A DNA stretch of 64,000 bases, from NCBI RefSeq assembly GCF_032598785.1, contig NZ_CP102984.1. One strand, 5' to 3'. Of this stretch, positions 27,501 through 36,562 are shown piece after piece. Source of the DNA: Terrisporobacter petrolearius (GTDB lineage: Bacteria > Bacillota > Clostridia > Peptostreptococcales > Peptostreptococcaceae). Positions within the stretch are counted from its first letter, which is position 1; each line of letters begins with the position of its first letter. The notes beneath the pieces are model-generated. The model saw only the letters and a list, made by a program, of their open reading frames with translations, had not been told where the DNA came from and ran no database searches. The position numbers and the translations under genes were made by a program.

Positions 27501-28548
27501 ATATATCAAGTTTTAAATCTCCAGGTTTTATTAAATTTTTATTTCTCATAAACTTAGCTATAGTAAGAGTTAAGATAGCTGGTAAAATAAAATGAAGAAG
27601 CAAAATTCCTATCCACATCATAGAACCACCTTTTCCAGCAGCCTCCATAGCTGTAACAGTACCAAATTGCCCAACTAAGCCACAAGTACCCATACCAGAA
27701 CCTATTGGAATATTCTCCATTTTAAATACTGTAGTAGATAAAGGTCCAATAATAGCTGATGCTAATGTTGGAGGTATCCAAATTTTCCAGTTCTTTATTA
27801 TATTTGACATTTGTAACATAGAAGTTCCTATTCCTTGTGCAAACAAGCCACCCATGCCATTTTCTTTATAGCTCATTACTGCAAAACCAACCATTTGGCA
27901 ACAACAACCAACTGTCGCAGCACCACCGGCTAGTCCACTAAGTTCTAACATTATACAAATGGCTGCACTACTTATTGGCAAGGTTAGGGCTATTCCAACT
28001 AATACAGCCACTAAAGCACCCATAAATATAGGCTGCATTTCAGTTGCTTTCATAATTAGATTTCCAAATGTAGTCATAAATGCAGATACGGCAGGACCAG
28101 TAAACTGTGCAACTAAAACACCAATTATAATAGTCACTGCTGGAGTTACAAGTATATCAATCTTTGTTTCTTTAGAAACAATTTTACCAAACTCAACTGC
28201 AAATATAGTAGCTACAAAAGCTCCTACAGGACCGCCTAACTCATTTCCGCAAGCACCAACTAAGGCGCAAGAAAACATAACCAAAGGAGGTGCTTGAAGT
28301 CCATAGGCAATAGCAACAGCAATTGCAGGACCTGTAACTTGTTTAGCTAGTGGATTTATTACATCTGTAAATAAACTTATTCCAAGCCTATCTCCTAAAG
28401 TATTAAAAATAGTACCGATTAATAATGAAGCAAAAAGTCCAAGAGCCATATAGCTTAAGGCATCAATTAAATACCTTTGTACAGATATTTCTATATTTTT
28501 ATCTTTAGCGAGTTGTTTTAGGCTTCGCCTATTTCTAAATTTCCCCAT
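27499..28548 (-). CDS. PTS EIIC-type membrane protein of the PfoR family (PTS_EIIC_2)
   Basis: A 349-residue protein with about 10 membrane helices. It matches COG3641/PfoR, an EIIC-like permease without A or B domains: features include FASLLIGTIFNTLG, GACGNELGGPVGAF, ITLPISSAA-like SSAAICIMLELSGLAGGAATVGCCCQM and GMGTCGLVGQFGT. The start at 28548 is fixed by GAAAGGAG; the longer frame adds 22 unlikely residues. Named after a Clostridium perfringens regulator of the perfringolysin gene, but transport is the more likely general role. Substrate unknown. It is a lone gene with no PTS partners nearby. Confidence 0.8.
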   Translation of the reverse strand: MGKFRNRRSLKQLAKDKNIEISVQRYLIDALSYMALGLFASLLIGTIFNTLGDRLGISLFTDVINPLAKQVTGPAIAVAIAYGLQAPPLVMFSCALVGACGNELGGPVGAFVATIFAVEFGKIVSKETKIDILVTPAVTIIIGVLVAQFTGPAVSAFMTTFGNLIMKATEMQPIFMGALVAVLVGIALTLPISSAAICIMLELSGLAGGAATVGCCCQMVGFAVMSYKENGMGGLFAQGIGTSMLQMSNIIKNWKIWIPPTLASAIIGPLSTTVFKMENIPIGSGMGTCGLVGQFGTVTAMEAAGKGGSMMWIGILLLHFILPAILTLTIAKFMRNKNLIKPGDLKLDI

Positions 28549-28895
28549 TATAAAACTCCTTTCAACAATAATCACCTTTACAAATATTATAATTAGTTTT
28601 ATTTTTATATACAAATATTATTAATAATTTAACATAAAAATATTTAGTTTTAAAAATCACAATAATGATAATAATTGAACTATAGAAGAAAAAGAAGATA
28701 ATTGTTATCATTTATAATAAATTGAAAATGAAAAATAGTGAGATTTAATAAGACAATTTGAATTATTTTGAAATAATATTTATTATAAATATTACAAGGA
28801 TTTATAATAGATATAAATAATTATAATAGTAAATAAAAATATTATATTAAGATATATTAGTACGATTAAACAACATTGATTTAAGGAGGGTGGAG
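28549..28895. other. intergenic region without recognised features
   Basis: About 350 bp of extremely AT-rich DNA between divergent genes. It must contain both promoters; the ribosome sites GAAAGGAG (minus) and AAGGAGG (plus) are the only clear signals. I see no ORF, hairpin or operator that I can support. Confidence 0.6.
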
Positions 28896-30224
28896 ATGAA
28901 AAAAGTTGATAAAGATAAAAAAGTTATATTCATTGTTGTACTTCTTCCTTTATTATTTTTTGTTCAATATTATCTTTTTAAGTCTGGAGATATACCTCCT
29001 ATGATTAAAGGTGTAAACATTAAGATAATAGAAGGAGAGTATATACAAGATATAGATAAATATGTAGTTAAACTTGGGGACAACGTAGTATTATCAGCAG
29101 GAGATTATATTAAAATTCCTGGCTATGCAAAAGATCCAAATATAAAGTTTACTATTTTAGACAATACAAAAACAATAAGACTTAAAAACAATAATAATAA
29201 AGAAAAAAATACCGTGATATTAAAAGCGTTAAAAACTGGTTATACTTCCGTGGCAATTATGCAAAATTCTCGAGTACTTCAAAAGGCAACTATTAGAGTT
29301 GTTGACCCTTCTATAGAAGATTTAAATGTATCTGTGGATGGTACATTAAAGTACGTTGGTGATGAAGCAGAGATTAGTAGTTCTGTAGAAGTAGATTATA
29401 AAGAATTTAATAATTCGTATAATGTAACTTATGAAAGTTCAAATGAAAATGTATTACAAGTGATTAATAATAAAATTAAAGCTGTTGGAGTTGGAAAAGC
29501 AACAATATATGCAAAATCAAAGGATAAAGTTGAGGCAAGAAGATATAATATTGTAGCTAAACTTAAAGGTATTGAAATAAATAATAGTTTTGATATAGCA
29601 GTAGGAGAAGCTATAAAGTTAAAACCTAAAATAATAACTGCTCCTAAAAATTTAACTCCACCAAGAATTTCATATAAATTTTCTCAATCTAAGCTACCTG
29701 TTGAAAGGGCAGTAACTTTTGAGGAGGATGGAACTATAGTTGGTATAAGACAAGGCAGTGAAAAAATAACCATAAGCTGTGGAGAAGGAGAAAATAAGAG
29801 AATTGAAGTAGTAACAATAAATGTAAAAGAAGGAACTTTAGAAAATAGTATGGTGAGAAATTTGTTTTCTAAATACATTATTGAAGATAATAAGCTTAAA
29901 ATCGCTTTAAGTTGGGATATTTTAAATGGTGCTACAAATTATGATATTTATATCAAAGATGATATAAAAGGTGATTCAGGATTTGAGTTATATAAATCTA
30001 TAACTCAAGAATCTTTTCTAAAAAACTCAAATATTATGATAAACATAGATTTAGATGAAGATATTGAGGAGATAGCATATGAAATATACGTAGTTGGAAG
30101 AAATGAAGAAGGAACATCTAAGCCAAGTAATATAGAGAGTATAAAAGATACTATTATAAAGGATGAAGAAGAAGATGAAGAAGATGAGGAAGAAAAAGAA
30201 GAAGTACCTAAGGATCAAACTTAA
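28896..30224 (+). CDS. membrane-anchored Ig-like (BIG2) and fibronectin-III-like protein
   Basis: A 442-residue extracytoplasmic protein. A basic N-terminus and one hydrophobic segment (about 8-26, VIFIVVLLPLLFFVQYYLF) form a signal anchor. Ig-like repeats follow, recognised by ALKTGYTSVAIMQN, the pattern ESSNENVLQVINNKIKAVGVGKATI, typical of BIG2, and IRQGSEKITISCGEGE. A FnIII-like module (about 325-420) with LSWDILNGATNYDIYIK is next, and the C-terminus is a long Asp/Glu-rich tail. No sortase motif is visible. ATG 28896 follows AAGGAGG. Probably envelope- or spore-associated, by its position just before the csp genes; this is a guess. Confidence 0.75.
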   Translation: MKKVDKDKKVIFIVVLLPLLFFVQYYLFKSGDIPPMIKGVNIKIIEGEYIQDIDKYVVKLGDNVVLSAGDYIKIPGYAKDPNIKFTILDNTKTIRLKNNNNKEKNTVILKALKTGYTSVAIMQNSRVLQKATIRVVDPSIEDLNVSVDGTLKYVGDEAEISSSVEVDYKEFNNSYNVTYESSNENVLQVINNKIKAVGVGKATIYAKSKDKVEARRYNIVAKLKGIEINNSFDIAVGEAIKLKPKIITAPKNLTPPRISYKFSQSKLPVERAVTFEEDGTIVGIRQGSEKITISCGEGENKRIEVVTINVKEGTLENSMVRNLFSKYIIEDNKLKIALSWDILNGATNYDIYIKDDIKGDSGFELYKSITQESFLKNSNIMINIDLDEDIEEIAYEIYVVGRNEEGTSKPSNIESIKDTIIKDEEEDEEDEEEKEEVPKDQT

Positions 30225-30290
30225 TTTATTCATAATATATAGATATTCTAATATATATTAGTAAAAAGAATAATTTAGGAGAGAATTATA

Positions 30291-30500
30291 TTGGAAAGAA
30301 GAGCTAAGAGAATTAACGAGATATCTAAAAATCTTGCAGAAGAAGCATATAAGGCTTATGCTGGTAAAAGAGATTATAAAAGAGCCTTAGAGATATATTG
30401 CTTATTAGCTGAGTCAAAATGTGTTCCAAAAGAAATCTCAAATTTTTCTAAAAATATGATGGGTAGGCTAAGTAAAAAAATTGAAGATACCCATCAGTAA
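30291..30500 (+). CDS. small basic helical protein of unknown function
   Basis: A 69-residue protein beginning at TTG 30291 after GGAGAG, rich in Lys, Arg and Ala. A TPR-like helix pair is suggested by AYKAYAGKRDYKRALEIYCLL. It has no membrane segment. It is 66 bp after the BIG2 protein gene and followed by a terminator, so the two are probably co-transcribed. I do not recognise a family. Confidence 0.55.
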   Translation: MERRAKRINEISKNLAEEAYKAYAGKRDYKRALEIYCLLAESKCVPKEISNFSKNMMGRLSKKIEDTHQ

Positions 30501-30508
30501 TAGACTTT

Positions 30509-30535
30509 AAGTCCCATTTTATATGGGGCTTTTTT
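30509..30535 (+). terminator. rho-independent terminator
   Basis: Stem AAGTCCCAT / ATGGGGCTT with one G-T pair, loop of 5, then T6. Separates the small protein gene from cspBA. Confidence 0.8.
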
Positions 30536-30627
30536 CATGAATTAAAACCTTCAACCATCATAAATATTCATAATAACTAATATAATTAATATAGAATTTT
30601 ATTTACTTATAAAGGGAGGTGATTAAT

Positions 30628-33600
30628 ATAGATTATGAAGTAGTTGTTAAATATAATGGTGATATCTTAAAGCTAGAAGATGAACTAGGAGTGGATGTTG
30701 AAATATTAAGCCCTACTTATGCCATAATAATAGCCGATAATCCAAGTAAATTCGATGAATTATTAAATTATAGTGAGATAGAATACGTGGAGAAACCATT
30801 TATATTAGAAACACAAGATGTACAAAGTTTTTCTGGTACAGGTATAATAGGTTTTAAACTCAGAACAAGATTAACTGGAAAAGGTACAATTTTAGGTCTT
30901 ATTGACTCTGGTATAGATTATACTATTCCTATTTTTAGGGATGCTAGTGGAAAGTCAAAAATATTATATTTATGGGATCAATCTATTAAAGGAACACCGC
31001 CAGAGGGATTTAAATCAGGATCTTTATATACTAATGAAGATATAAATCAAGCTATAAATGGTGAAAAAGATATACCCATATCAATAACAGCAGCTCATGG
31101 GACTCATGTATCAGGAATAGCTGCGAGTATTGCAAATGATGCGGATATAATTTTTGTTAGAGTTGGGAATAGACAGACAGATTATTATTCTAGAAGTACG
31201 GAGTTTATGAGGGCAATTAAATTTATCTTAGACAAAGCACTTGAATTAACGAGGCCGGTAGCAATAAATATTAGTTATGGTAGCAATGAAGGATCTCATA
31301 GAGGTTTATCCTTGTTTGAACAATATATTGATGATAAATGTTTATTTTGGAAAAACAATATAGTAGTTGCAGCAGGTAACAATGCCAATAAAGGAGGGCA
31401 TAAAAGAATTCAACTTACAGAAAATTTAGATCAAGATGTGGAAATTGTTATTGGTGAAGATGAAATGATTATTAATATAAATATTTGGCCCAATTTTATA
31501 GATGAGTTTTCAATAACAGTAACAAATCCATCGAATCAATCATCTCAGGCTTTATCAATGGATAATCCTAATTTGAATAATACCTTGGGCAACACAATAG
31601 TTACAGGAGTTTTCTATCCAATTGAACCATATTCTCTTGCCAGAAGAGTTACCATAAGGTTATCTACTATGTCGCTTGAACAAGGTATAAACTCGGGAAT
31701 ATGGAGACTGAGATTTAGTCCAATAAAAATAGTAAATGGGCAAATAGACTTATATTTACCAACATCAGAAGGTATAAGTCCAAATACAAGATTTCTTTCA
31801 CCTAGTAATATATTAACAGTAACAGTTCCAGGAACAGCAACTAGGGTTATAACAGTAGGAAGTTTTGACTCAAGGACAGATACAGTATCAATTTTTTCGG
31901 GAAGAGGAGATGCAAGTTTAGGAATTTATAAACCAGATATATTGGCTCCTGGTGAAAATATTTTATCATTTTTACCGGGGGGAACTACAGGAGCACTTAC
32001 AGGCACAAGTATGGCAACCCCACATGTAACGGGAGTGTGTGCCTTGTTAATGGAGTGGGGGATAGTTAAAAGAAATGATTTGTTTTTGTATTCTCAACGA
32101 TCCAAAGCTCTTTTACTAGATAGTGCAAGAAGAATAGAAGGACAGTCTTATCCATCAAATGAACTGGGTTATGGATTTTTAGACATGAGAAATATTACAC
32201 TTCGATCTTATATAAATAATGAAATTGATGGTTTATTTAGAACCAGTAAGAATAGTAATGACATTAATATTAGAGACAATGACACTAACAAAGATGTTTT
32301 TGTTATCACAAGAGAAGGGTTTTTAGATGAATTAAAAAGAATAGGATTAGAAAATGATTTTACAAGGCTATCGGAAAATACAGGCATTTTAAATACTAAA
32401 AACAGTAGCGAAGATGTCTTATTACAATTATTTGAATCAGAAGTTACTGTTAGGTCAACCGAAGTTGTAAGTATGGATCCATTAGGTAAACCATATCCGG
32501 GAGAAACTGGAGGAGTAAATGCAAATGAGGAAATAGGTGTTAATTTTATAAAAAATAATCCTAATATGGATATAACAGGAAGAGGGGTACTTATTTGTAT
32601 AGCAGATTCTGGTATAGACTATTTACATGAAGATTTTATATATGAAGAGGGAACTAGTAAAATAGCTTATATATGGGATCAGACGAAAGAAGGAAACCCT
32701 CCTAATGGATTTTTTATAGGGACAGAATATACAAAAGAAGATATTAATAGAGCTATAGCTACAAAGGATGATAGTTTAACAGAAGATGAAACAGGTAGTG
32801 GAACATTGATTAGTGGAATATGTGCAGGGCTTGGTAGAGTAAAAAAAGAGTACGAAGGTGTGGCACCACAGGCAGAATTAGTAATAGTAAAATTAAAAAC
32901 AGAAGAAGGTTTTACAAATAATGCTTATTTTTATATAGCAAGACAGTATGCGATTTCTAAATCACAAGAACTTAAAAAGCCTATAATAATGACTGATTCT
33001 GTAGGCAATATTTTACAGGGGGGATATATAAGTGGAATTGTAGGAACTGAGCTAAATTTATTAAAAGGATATTGTGAAGTTGGGGCAGTTGGAAATGAAG
33101 CTAATACTCAAACTCATACTACTGGAAGAATTAATAGCGTGGGAGAAAGTAGGGATGTGGAATTTGAAGTAACAAAAACTGAACCTTTTTTGCGAGTTTA
33201 TATATGGGTAGATAGACCAGATGAAATAAATGTAAAAATTATATCTCCAACTGGAGAAGAAAGTAAGGACATTTATGTAAGTTATTATATAGCAGTCGAT
33301 GGAGAATTTAATTTTGAAAATACTAAATATATAATAAGTTATGTATATCCAACTATTTTCTCTGGTCAACAATTAGTGCAAATTATTTTTTATAATATAA
33401 CAAGAGGTAGATGGAAAATAAGATTAACAGGGGCGTTTATAATAAGCGGGAAATACAATATCTATATGGATAATAAGGTTTTTTTAAATGAGGGAACAAA
33501 TTTTTCGAATTCAGACCCATTTTATACTGTTAACTTCCCGGCAATTCAAGATTATCTTATATCAGTAGGAACATATGATTTGCAAAATAATAATATATGG

Positions 33601-33927
33601 CCACCATCATCTAGAGGGCCTAATATACAAGACGAGTTAAATCCTAATATTATAGCTCCTGGGGTAAATATAATTGGACCATATCCAAATAATACTTATG
33701 GTAAATTAACAGGAACAGCAGCATCAGCAGCTTATGTAAGTGGAGCCTGCGCCTTATTTTATCAATATACAATAGTAGACAATAAATATCCAAGACAAGG
33801 ATTCATACCTAATGTTAAAGCATTTTTAGAACTAGGTGCAAGAAGAAATGAAGGTACAATATATCCTAATAATATAGGAGGATATGGCGTATTAAATGTT
33901 AAAGGTACATTTGAACAATTTAGATAG
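30628..33927 (+). CDS. cspBA: CspBA: germination protease CspB fused to pseudoprotease CspA
   Basis: 1099 residues from a proposed ATA start at 30628. Numbering from there: prodomain 1-about 70, then a subtilisin-type CspB domain with a full triad, Asp93 (LIDSGID), His157 (AAHGTHVSG), Ser461 (GTSMATPHV), interrupted by a jelly-roll insert (about 280-395). A linker leads to a second prodomain and CspA domain. There Asp660 remains (ADSGID), but the His position is Ser (GSGTLISG) and the Ser position is Ala (GTAASAAYV, about 1031), so CspA is inactive. In C. difficile, CspB activates the cortex hydrolase SleC, and CspA affects co-germinant sensing and CspC packaging. The ribosome site GGGAGG (30614-30619) lies 8 nt before ATA; the GTG at 30619 overlaps it. 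Confidence 0.92.
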   Translation: MDYEVVVKYNGDILKLEDELGVDVEILSPTYAIIIADNPSKFDELLNYSEIEYVEKPFILETQDVQSFSGTGIIGFKLRTRLTGKGTILGLIDSGIDYTIPIFRDASGKSKILYLWDQSIKGTPPEGFKSGSLYTNEDINQAINGEKDIPISITAAHGTHVSGIAASIANDADIIFVRVGNRQTDYYSRSTEFMRAIKFILDKALELTRPVAINISYGSNEGSHRGLSLFEQYIDDKCLFWKNNIVVAAGNNANKGGHKRIQLTENLDQDVEIVIGEDEMIININIWPNFIDEFSITVTNPSNQSSQALSMDNPNLNNTLGNTIVTGVFYPIEPYSLARRVTIRLSTMSLEQGINSGIWRLRFSPIKIVNGQIDLYLPTSEGISPNTRFLSPSNILTVTVPGTATRVITVGSFDSRTDTVSIFSGRGDASLGIYKPDILAPGENILSFLPGGTTGALTGTSMATPHVTGVCALLMEWGIVKRNDLFLYSQRSKALLLDSARRIEGQSYPSNELGYGFLDMRNITLRSYINNEIDGLFRTSKNSNDINIRDNDTNKDVFVITREGFLDELKRIGLENDFTRLSENTGILNTKNSSEDVLLQLFESEVTVRSTEVVSMDPLGKPYPGETGGVNANEEIGVNFIKNNPNMDITGRGVLICIADSGIDYLHEDFIYEEGTSKIAYIWDQTKEGNPPNGFFIGTEYTKEDINRAIATKDDSLTEDETGSGTLISGICAGLGRVKKEYEGVAPQAELVIVKLKTEEGFTNNAYFYIARQYAISKSQELKKPIIMTDSVGNILQGGYISGIVGTELNLLKGYCEVGAVGNEANTQTHTTGRINSVGESRDVEFEVTKTEPFLRVYIWVDRPDEINVKIISPTGEESKDIYVSYYIAVDGEFNFENTKYIISYVYPTIFSGQQLVQIIFYNITRGRWKIRLTGAFIISGKYNIYMDNKVFLNEGTNFSNSDPFYTVNFPAIQDYLISVGTYDLQNNNIWPPSSRGPNIQDELNPNIIAPGVNIIGPYPNNTYGKLTGTAASAAYVSGACALFYQYTIVDNKYPRQGFIPNVKAFLELGARRNEGTIYPNNIGGYGVLNVKGTFEQFR

Positions 33928-33941
33928 GAGGTGAATAAAAA

Positions 33942-35648
33942 ATTAGAATAAAGGAAGATTCATATATTATATTATATAAATTGCCAATAGAAGAAGTTAA
34001 AAATAGTCTAAAAGATAATGGTATAGATAACTTTATACCTTTAAATAAGCAGGCTGGGATTATTTATACACCTAAAGATTATGATTCAAAGAAACTTAAT
34101 AGCATAGATGTGATAGATTGGTGGGAAGAATCTGTATCTATGAGTACACTAATTAATATTACAGAGAATTTAAAAGATGGAGTAAATACTTTAGATGCTT
34201 CTGGTATAAGTAATTTTATCAATCCTTATGCGAATTTAACTGGAGAAGGTATTTTAGTTGCCATCATAGATTCTGGAATAGACTACTTACACCCAGACTT
34301 TATAAAAGATGATGGTACTAGTAAAATAGTATCCATATGGAATCAAGAAAGTGATAAATCAAATCCACCAATTGGTATGACTTTTGGCTCAGAATATTCA
34401 AATGAAGAAATAAACGAGGCAATAAAAAATAACAATGGAGATTTATGTATAGATAAAATTGGAACAGGAACTATAGCAGCTGGAATTATTGCTTCTGGAG
34501 GAAAAATAGAAGAGACTTATAAAGGAATTGCTCCAAATGCCCAGTTAATAGTAGTTAAATTAAGGAAGTACAAAGACACGTATAGTAAAGATAGAATAAA
34601 TTATGAGAGTTCAGATTTTTTGGCAGCTATATCTTATGTGATTTCAGTATCAAAAAAATTAAATAAGCCTTTAATAATTAATTTTTCTGTAGGCGCCACA
34701 TCAACATCCATATATAATTTATCAATTCTTAATACTTTTACAGAATTATCTCAATCAGGAACAGTAATTGTAAGTGGTGCAGGAAATGAAGGAAATACAG
34801 ATACACATTACTATGGTAAATTTAGTAAAGGTACATCATTTAACGAAAATGATTACCAAGATGTTATATTACAAGAAGGAGAAGGTAAAAATATTGATAT
34901 TACTATAAATTTTCTTGGACCAGATAAAGTTAAGGTAGCCATAATATCACCATCAGGTGAAATTAGTCAATTGTCTGAATATGTTCCTGATAATTATAAA
35001 ATTAATGGTAGTTTCAATTTAGAAAATACAAATTATTCTATGGAATATATTCTACCGTGGCTGTTATCAGGTGGTACTGTTATAAAAATTAAACTGAATG
35101 ATATTAAGCCAGGCATATGGACTATTAGAATTATTCCAGAGTATATTATAAATGGTAATTACAATTTATATATACCAAATAGAAATATTATATCCCCAAC
35201 AACCAGATTCTTAGATGGAGATTCCTCTTATACTATTACAAGGTTTGGACTTCTAAAATATGTAATAACTGTGGGAGTTTACAATGAAAAGACAAATTCC
35301 ATGTGGCTTGGATCATCAAAAGGACCACATGGTGAAAATAAAATTAAACCTGATATTGTAGCTTCTGGAGTAGATGTTATTTCCACTTTTCCAAATAATG
35401 CTTACAATACAGGTACTGGAAGTGGAATAAGTTCTTCCATAGTTTGTGGAATCCTGGCATTAATAATGGAGTATATTTTAAAGCAAACTCATTTACCAAG
35501 GTACTCTCTTTATAATGAACCGCTAAAAACATATTTAATGATTGGAGCAACTCAAAATAGTTTATATACCTACCCAAACATATCACAAGGCTATGGTTTG
35601 TTAAATTATCAAAATACATTAATGAAAATTGCTAAGAATATCGATTAA
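33942..35648 (+). CDS. cspC: CspC: pseudoprotease germinant-signalling protein
   Basis: A subtilisin-fold protein of 568 residues if it starts at ATT 33942; the first conventional codon (TTG 33981) would cut off DSYIILYKL, which aligns with SYTIIYSG in the intact paralogue at 42686. Asp110 is kept (IIDSGID), but the catalytic His is Thr175 (GTGTIAAG) and the Ser is Gly495 (GSGISSSIV). The same two substitutions, Thr and Gly, mark CspC of C. difficile, where the protein is needed for bile-salt-triggered germination. A jelly-roll lies at about 305-415. AGGAGG overlaps the cspBA stop codon, 10 nt before ATT, so the pair is translationally linked. Confidence 0.9.
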   Translation: MRIKEDSYIILYKLPIEEVKNSLKDNGIDNFIPLNKQAGIIYTPKDYDSKKLNSIDVIDWWEESVSMSTLINITENLKDGVNTLDASGISNFINPYANLTGEGILVAIIDSGIDYLHPDFIKDDGTSKIVSIWNQESDKSNPPIGMTFGSEYSNEEINEAIKNNNGDLCIDKIGTGTIAAGIIASGGKIEETYKGIAPNAQLIVVKLRKYKDTYSKDRINYESSDFLAAISYVISVSKKLNKPLIINFSVGATSTSIYNLSILNTFTELSQSGTVIVSGAGNEGNTDTHYYGKFSKGTSFNENDYQDVILQEGEGKNIDITINFLGPDKVKVAIISPSGEISQLSEYVPDNYKINGSFNLENTNYSMEYILPWLLSGGTVIKIKLNDIKPGIWTIRIIPEYIINGNYNLYIPNRNIISPTTRFLDGDSSYTITRFGLLKYVITVGVYNEKTNSMWLGSSKGPHGENKIKPDIVASGVDVISTFPNNAYNTGTGSGISSSIVCGILALIMEYILKQTHLPRYSLYNEPLKTYLMIGATQNSLYTYPNISQGYGLLNYQNTLMKIAKNID

Positions 35649-35733
35649 ATTTATTATAAAATTAAAATTAAATATGAATTATTATAGTAATTTGGTGAAA
35701 AATAATAAAAAAGCTGATAAAAGGAGGTACAAT

Positions 35734-35949
35734 TTGAATACAAAAAAAGACAACGCAAATCATGAGGTTAATAGACAACTTAGTGGAAAAGACAATGAAA
35801 GATTATGCTCAACTACTCCAGTGAATAGTGGTTATACAGCAGCCATACTAGATAAAGATGAGGAGTATCCAAATAGTAAGGTTCCTATTCCTTCTTTAGA
35901 AAGTGTAATAGAAGCAAAAGATTGGGTAGATAATGGTAGTAGAACTTAA
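35734..35949 (+). CDS. DUF3787-like small protein downstream of cspC
   Basis: 71 residues from TTG 35734, which follows AAAGGAGG by a good distance; upstream in-frame codons are not plausible. The C-terminal half, YTAAILDKDEEYPNSKVPIP then SLESVIEAKDWVD, resembles the small clostridial DUF3787 proteins. Hydrophilic, no signal or helix for membrane insertion. It follows cspC by 85 bp and precedes a terminator, so it is likely the last gene of the cspBA-cspC transcript and may be spore-associated. Function unknown. Confidence 0.7.
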   Translation: MNTKKDNANHEVNRQLSGKDNERLCSTTPVNSGYTAAILDKDEEYPNSKVPIPSLESVIEAKDWVDNGSRT

Positions 35950-35958
35950 AATAATAAA

Positions 35959-35985
35959 AAAATAGGGAGTGAAACTCCCTATTTT
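35959..35985 (+). terminator. rho-independent terminator of the cspBA-cspC unit
   Basis: Stem AAAATAGGGAGT / ACTCCCTATTTT with a 3-nt loop. Confidence 0.88.
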
Positions 35986-36117
35986 AATTTATTGAAACAA
36001 AGCATAAGTTTGGACGTGATTTTATACATAAAATGTAATAACATTTAGAAAATACGTATTGACATTACTTATTAATTGATATATTATTTAAATTACCAAA
36101 ATTAATAAACACAAATA

Positions 36118-36383
36118 AATGCTATGAAGGGAAGAGTAATTATATTTTGAAGTTAAAGCGAGCTGGTGATGGTGGGAGTCCAGTACAGATTTTATAATGA
36201 AAAACATCCTTGAGCTACTAAGAGAAATCTTTTAAGAGAGTAGATTTAGTCGGAGCCAAACCGTTATCATATTGGTGATGTATAGTAGTACATAAGTAAA
36301 GTTGAACTTGATTAAAGTTAAATTAGGTGGTACCGCGGAAGTATAGTCTTTCGTCCTAAGTATTTAGGATGAAAGGCTTTTTT
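36118..36383 (+). promoter_or_regulatory. T-box riboswitch, asparagine-specific
   Basis: The conserved T-box AGGTGGTACCGCGG is at 36325-36338, followed by the terminator hairpin (AGTCTTTCGTCC ... GGATGAAAGGC, 36345-36383) with T6. Stem I motifs are upstream: AGTAA bulge near 36133, GGTGATGGTGGGAGTCC distal region at 36171-36180, and a specifier context GAAAAACATCC in which AAC at 36203-36205 is the Asn codon. Uncharged tRNA-Asn should pair there and stabilise the antiterminator, allowing asnS transcription. The region 35986-36117 before it is AT-rich and should hold the promoter. Confidence 0.93.
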
Positions 36384-36562
36384 GATTTTAATTATTATAT
36401 ACTGTCTTTAATTAAAACTGTATAAATAGGTAATATTAAGGCAATAAAAATAAAAAATTAGTTTTTATTAAACAATATTTTTCTTATTTTAATTAATGTA
36501 TAATATTAATAAAGAATATTTTTAAATAAAATAGATAAAATACTTAAGTAGGAGGTAAAATT

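Noticed and set aside
30536..30600. Possible sigma-G promoter before cspBA (GAATT and CATAAAT)
   Set aside because: Spacing between the two elements is about 15 bp rather than the expected 17-18; the nearby CATAATA gives too long a spacer.
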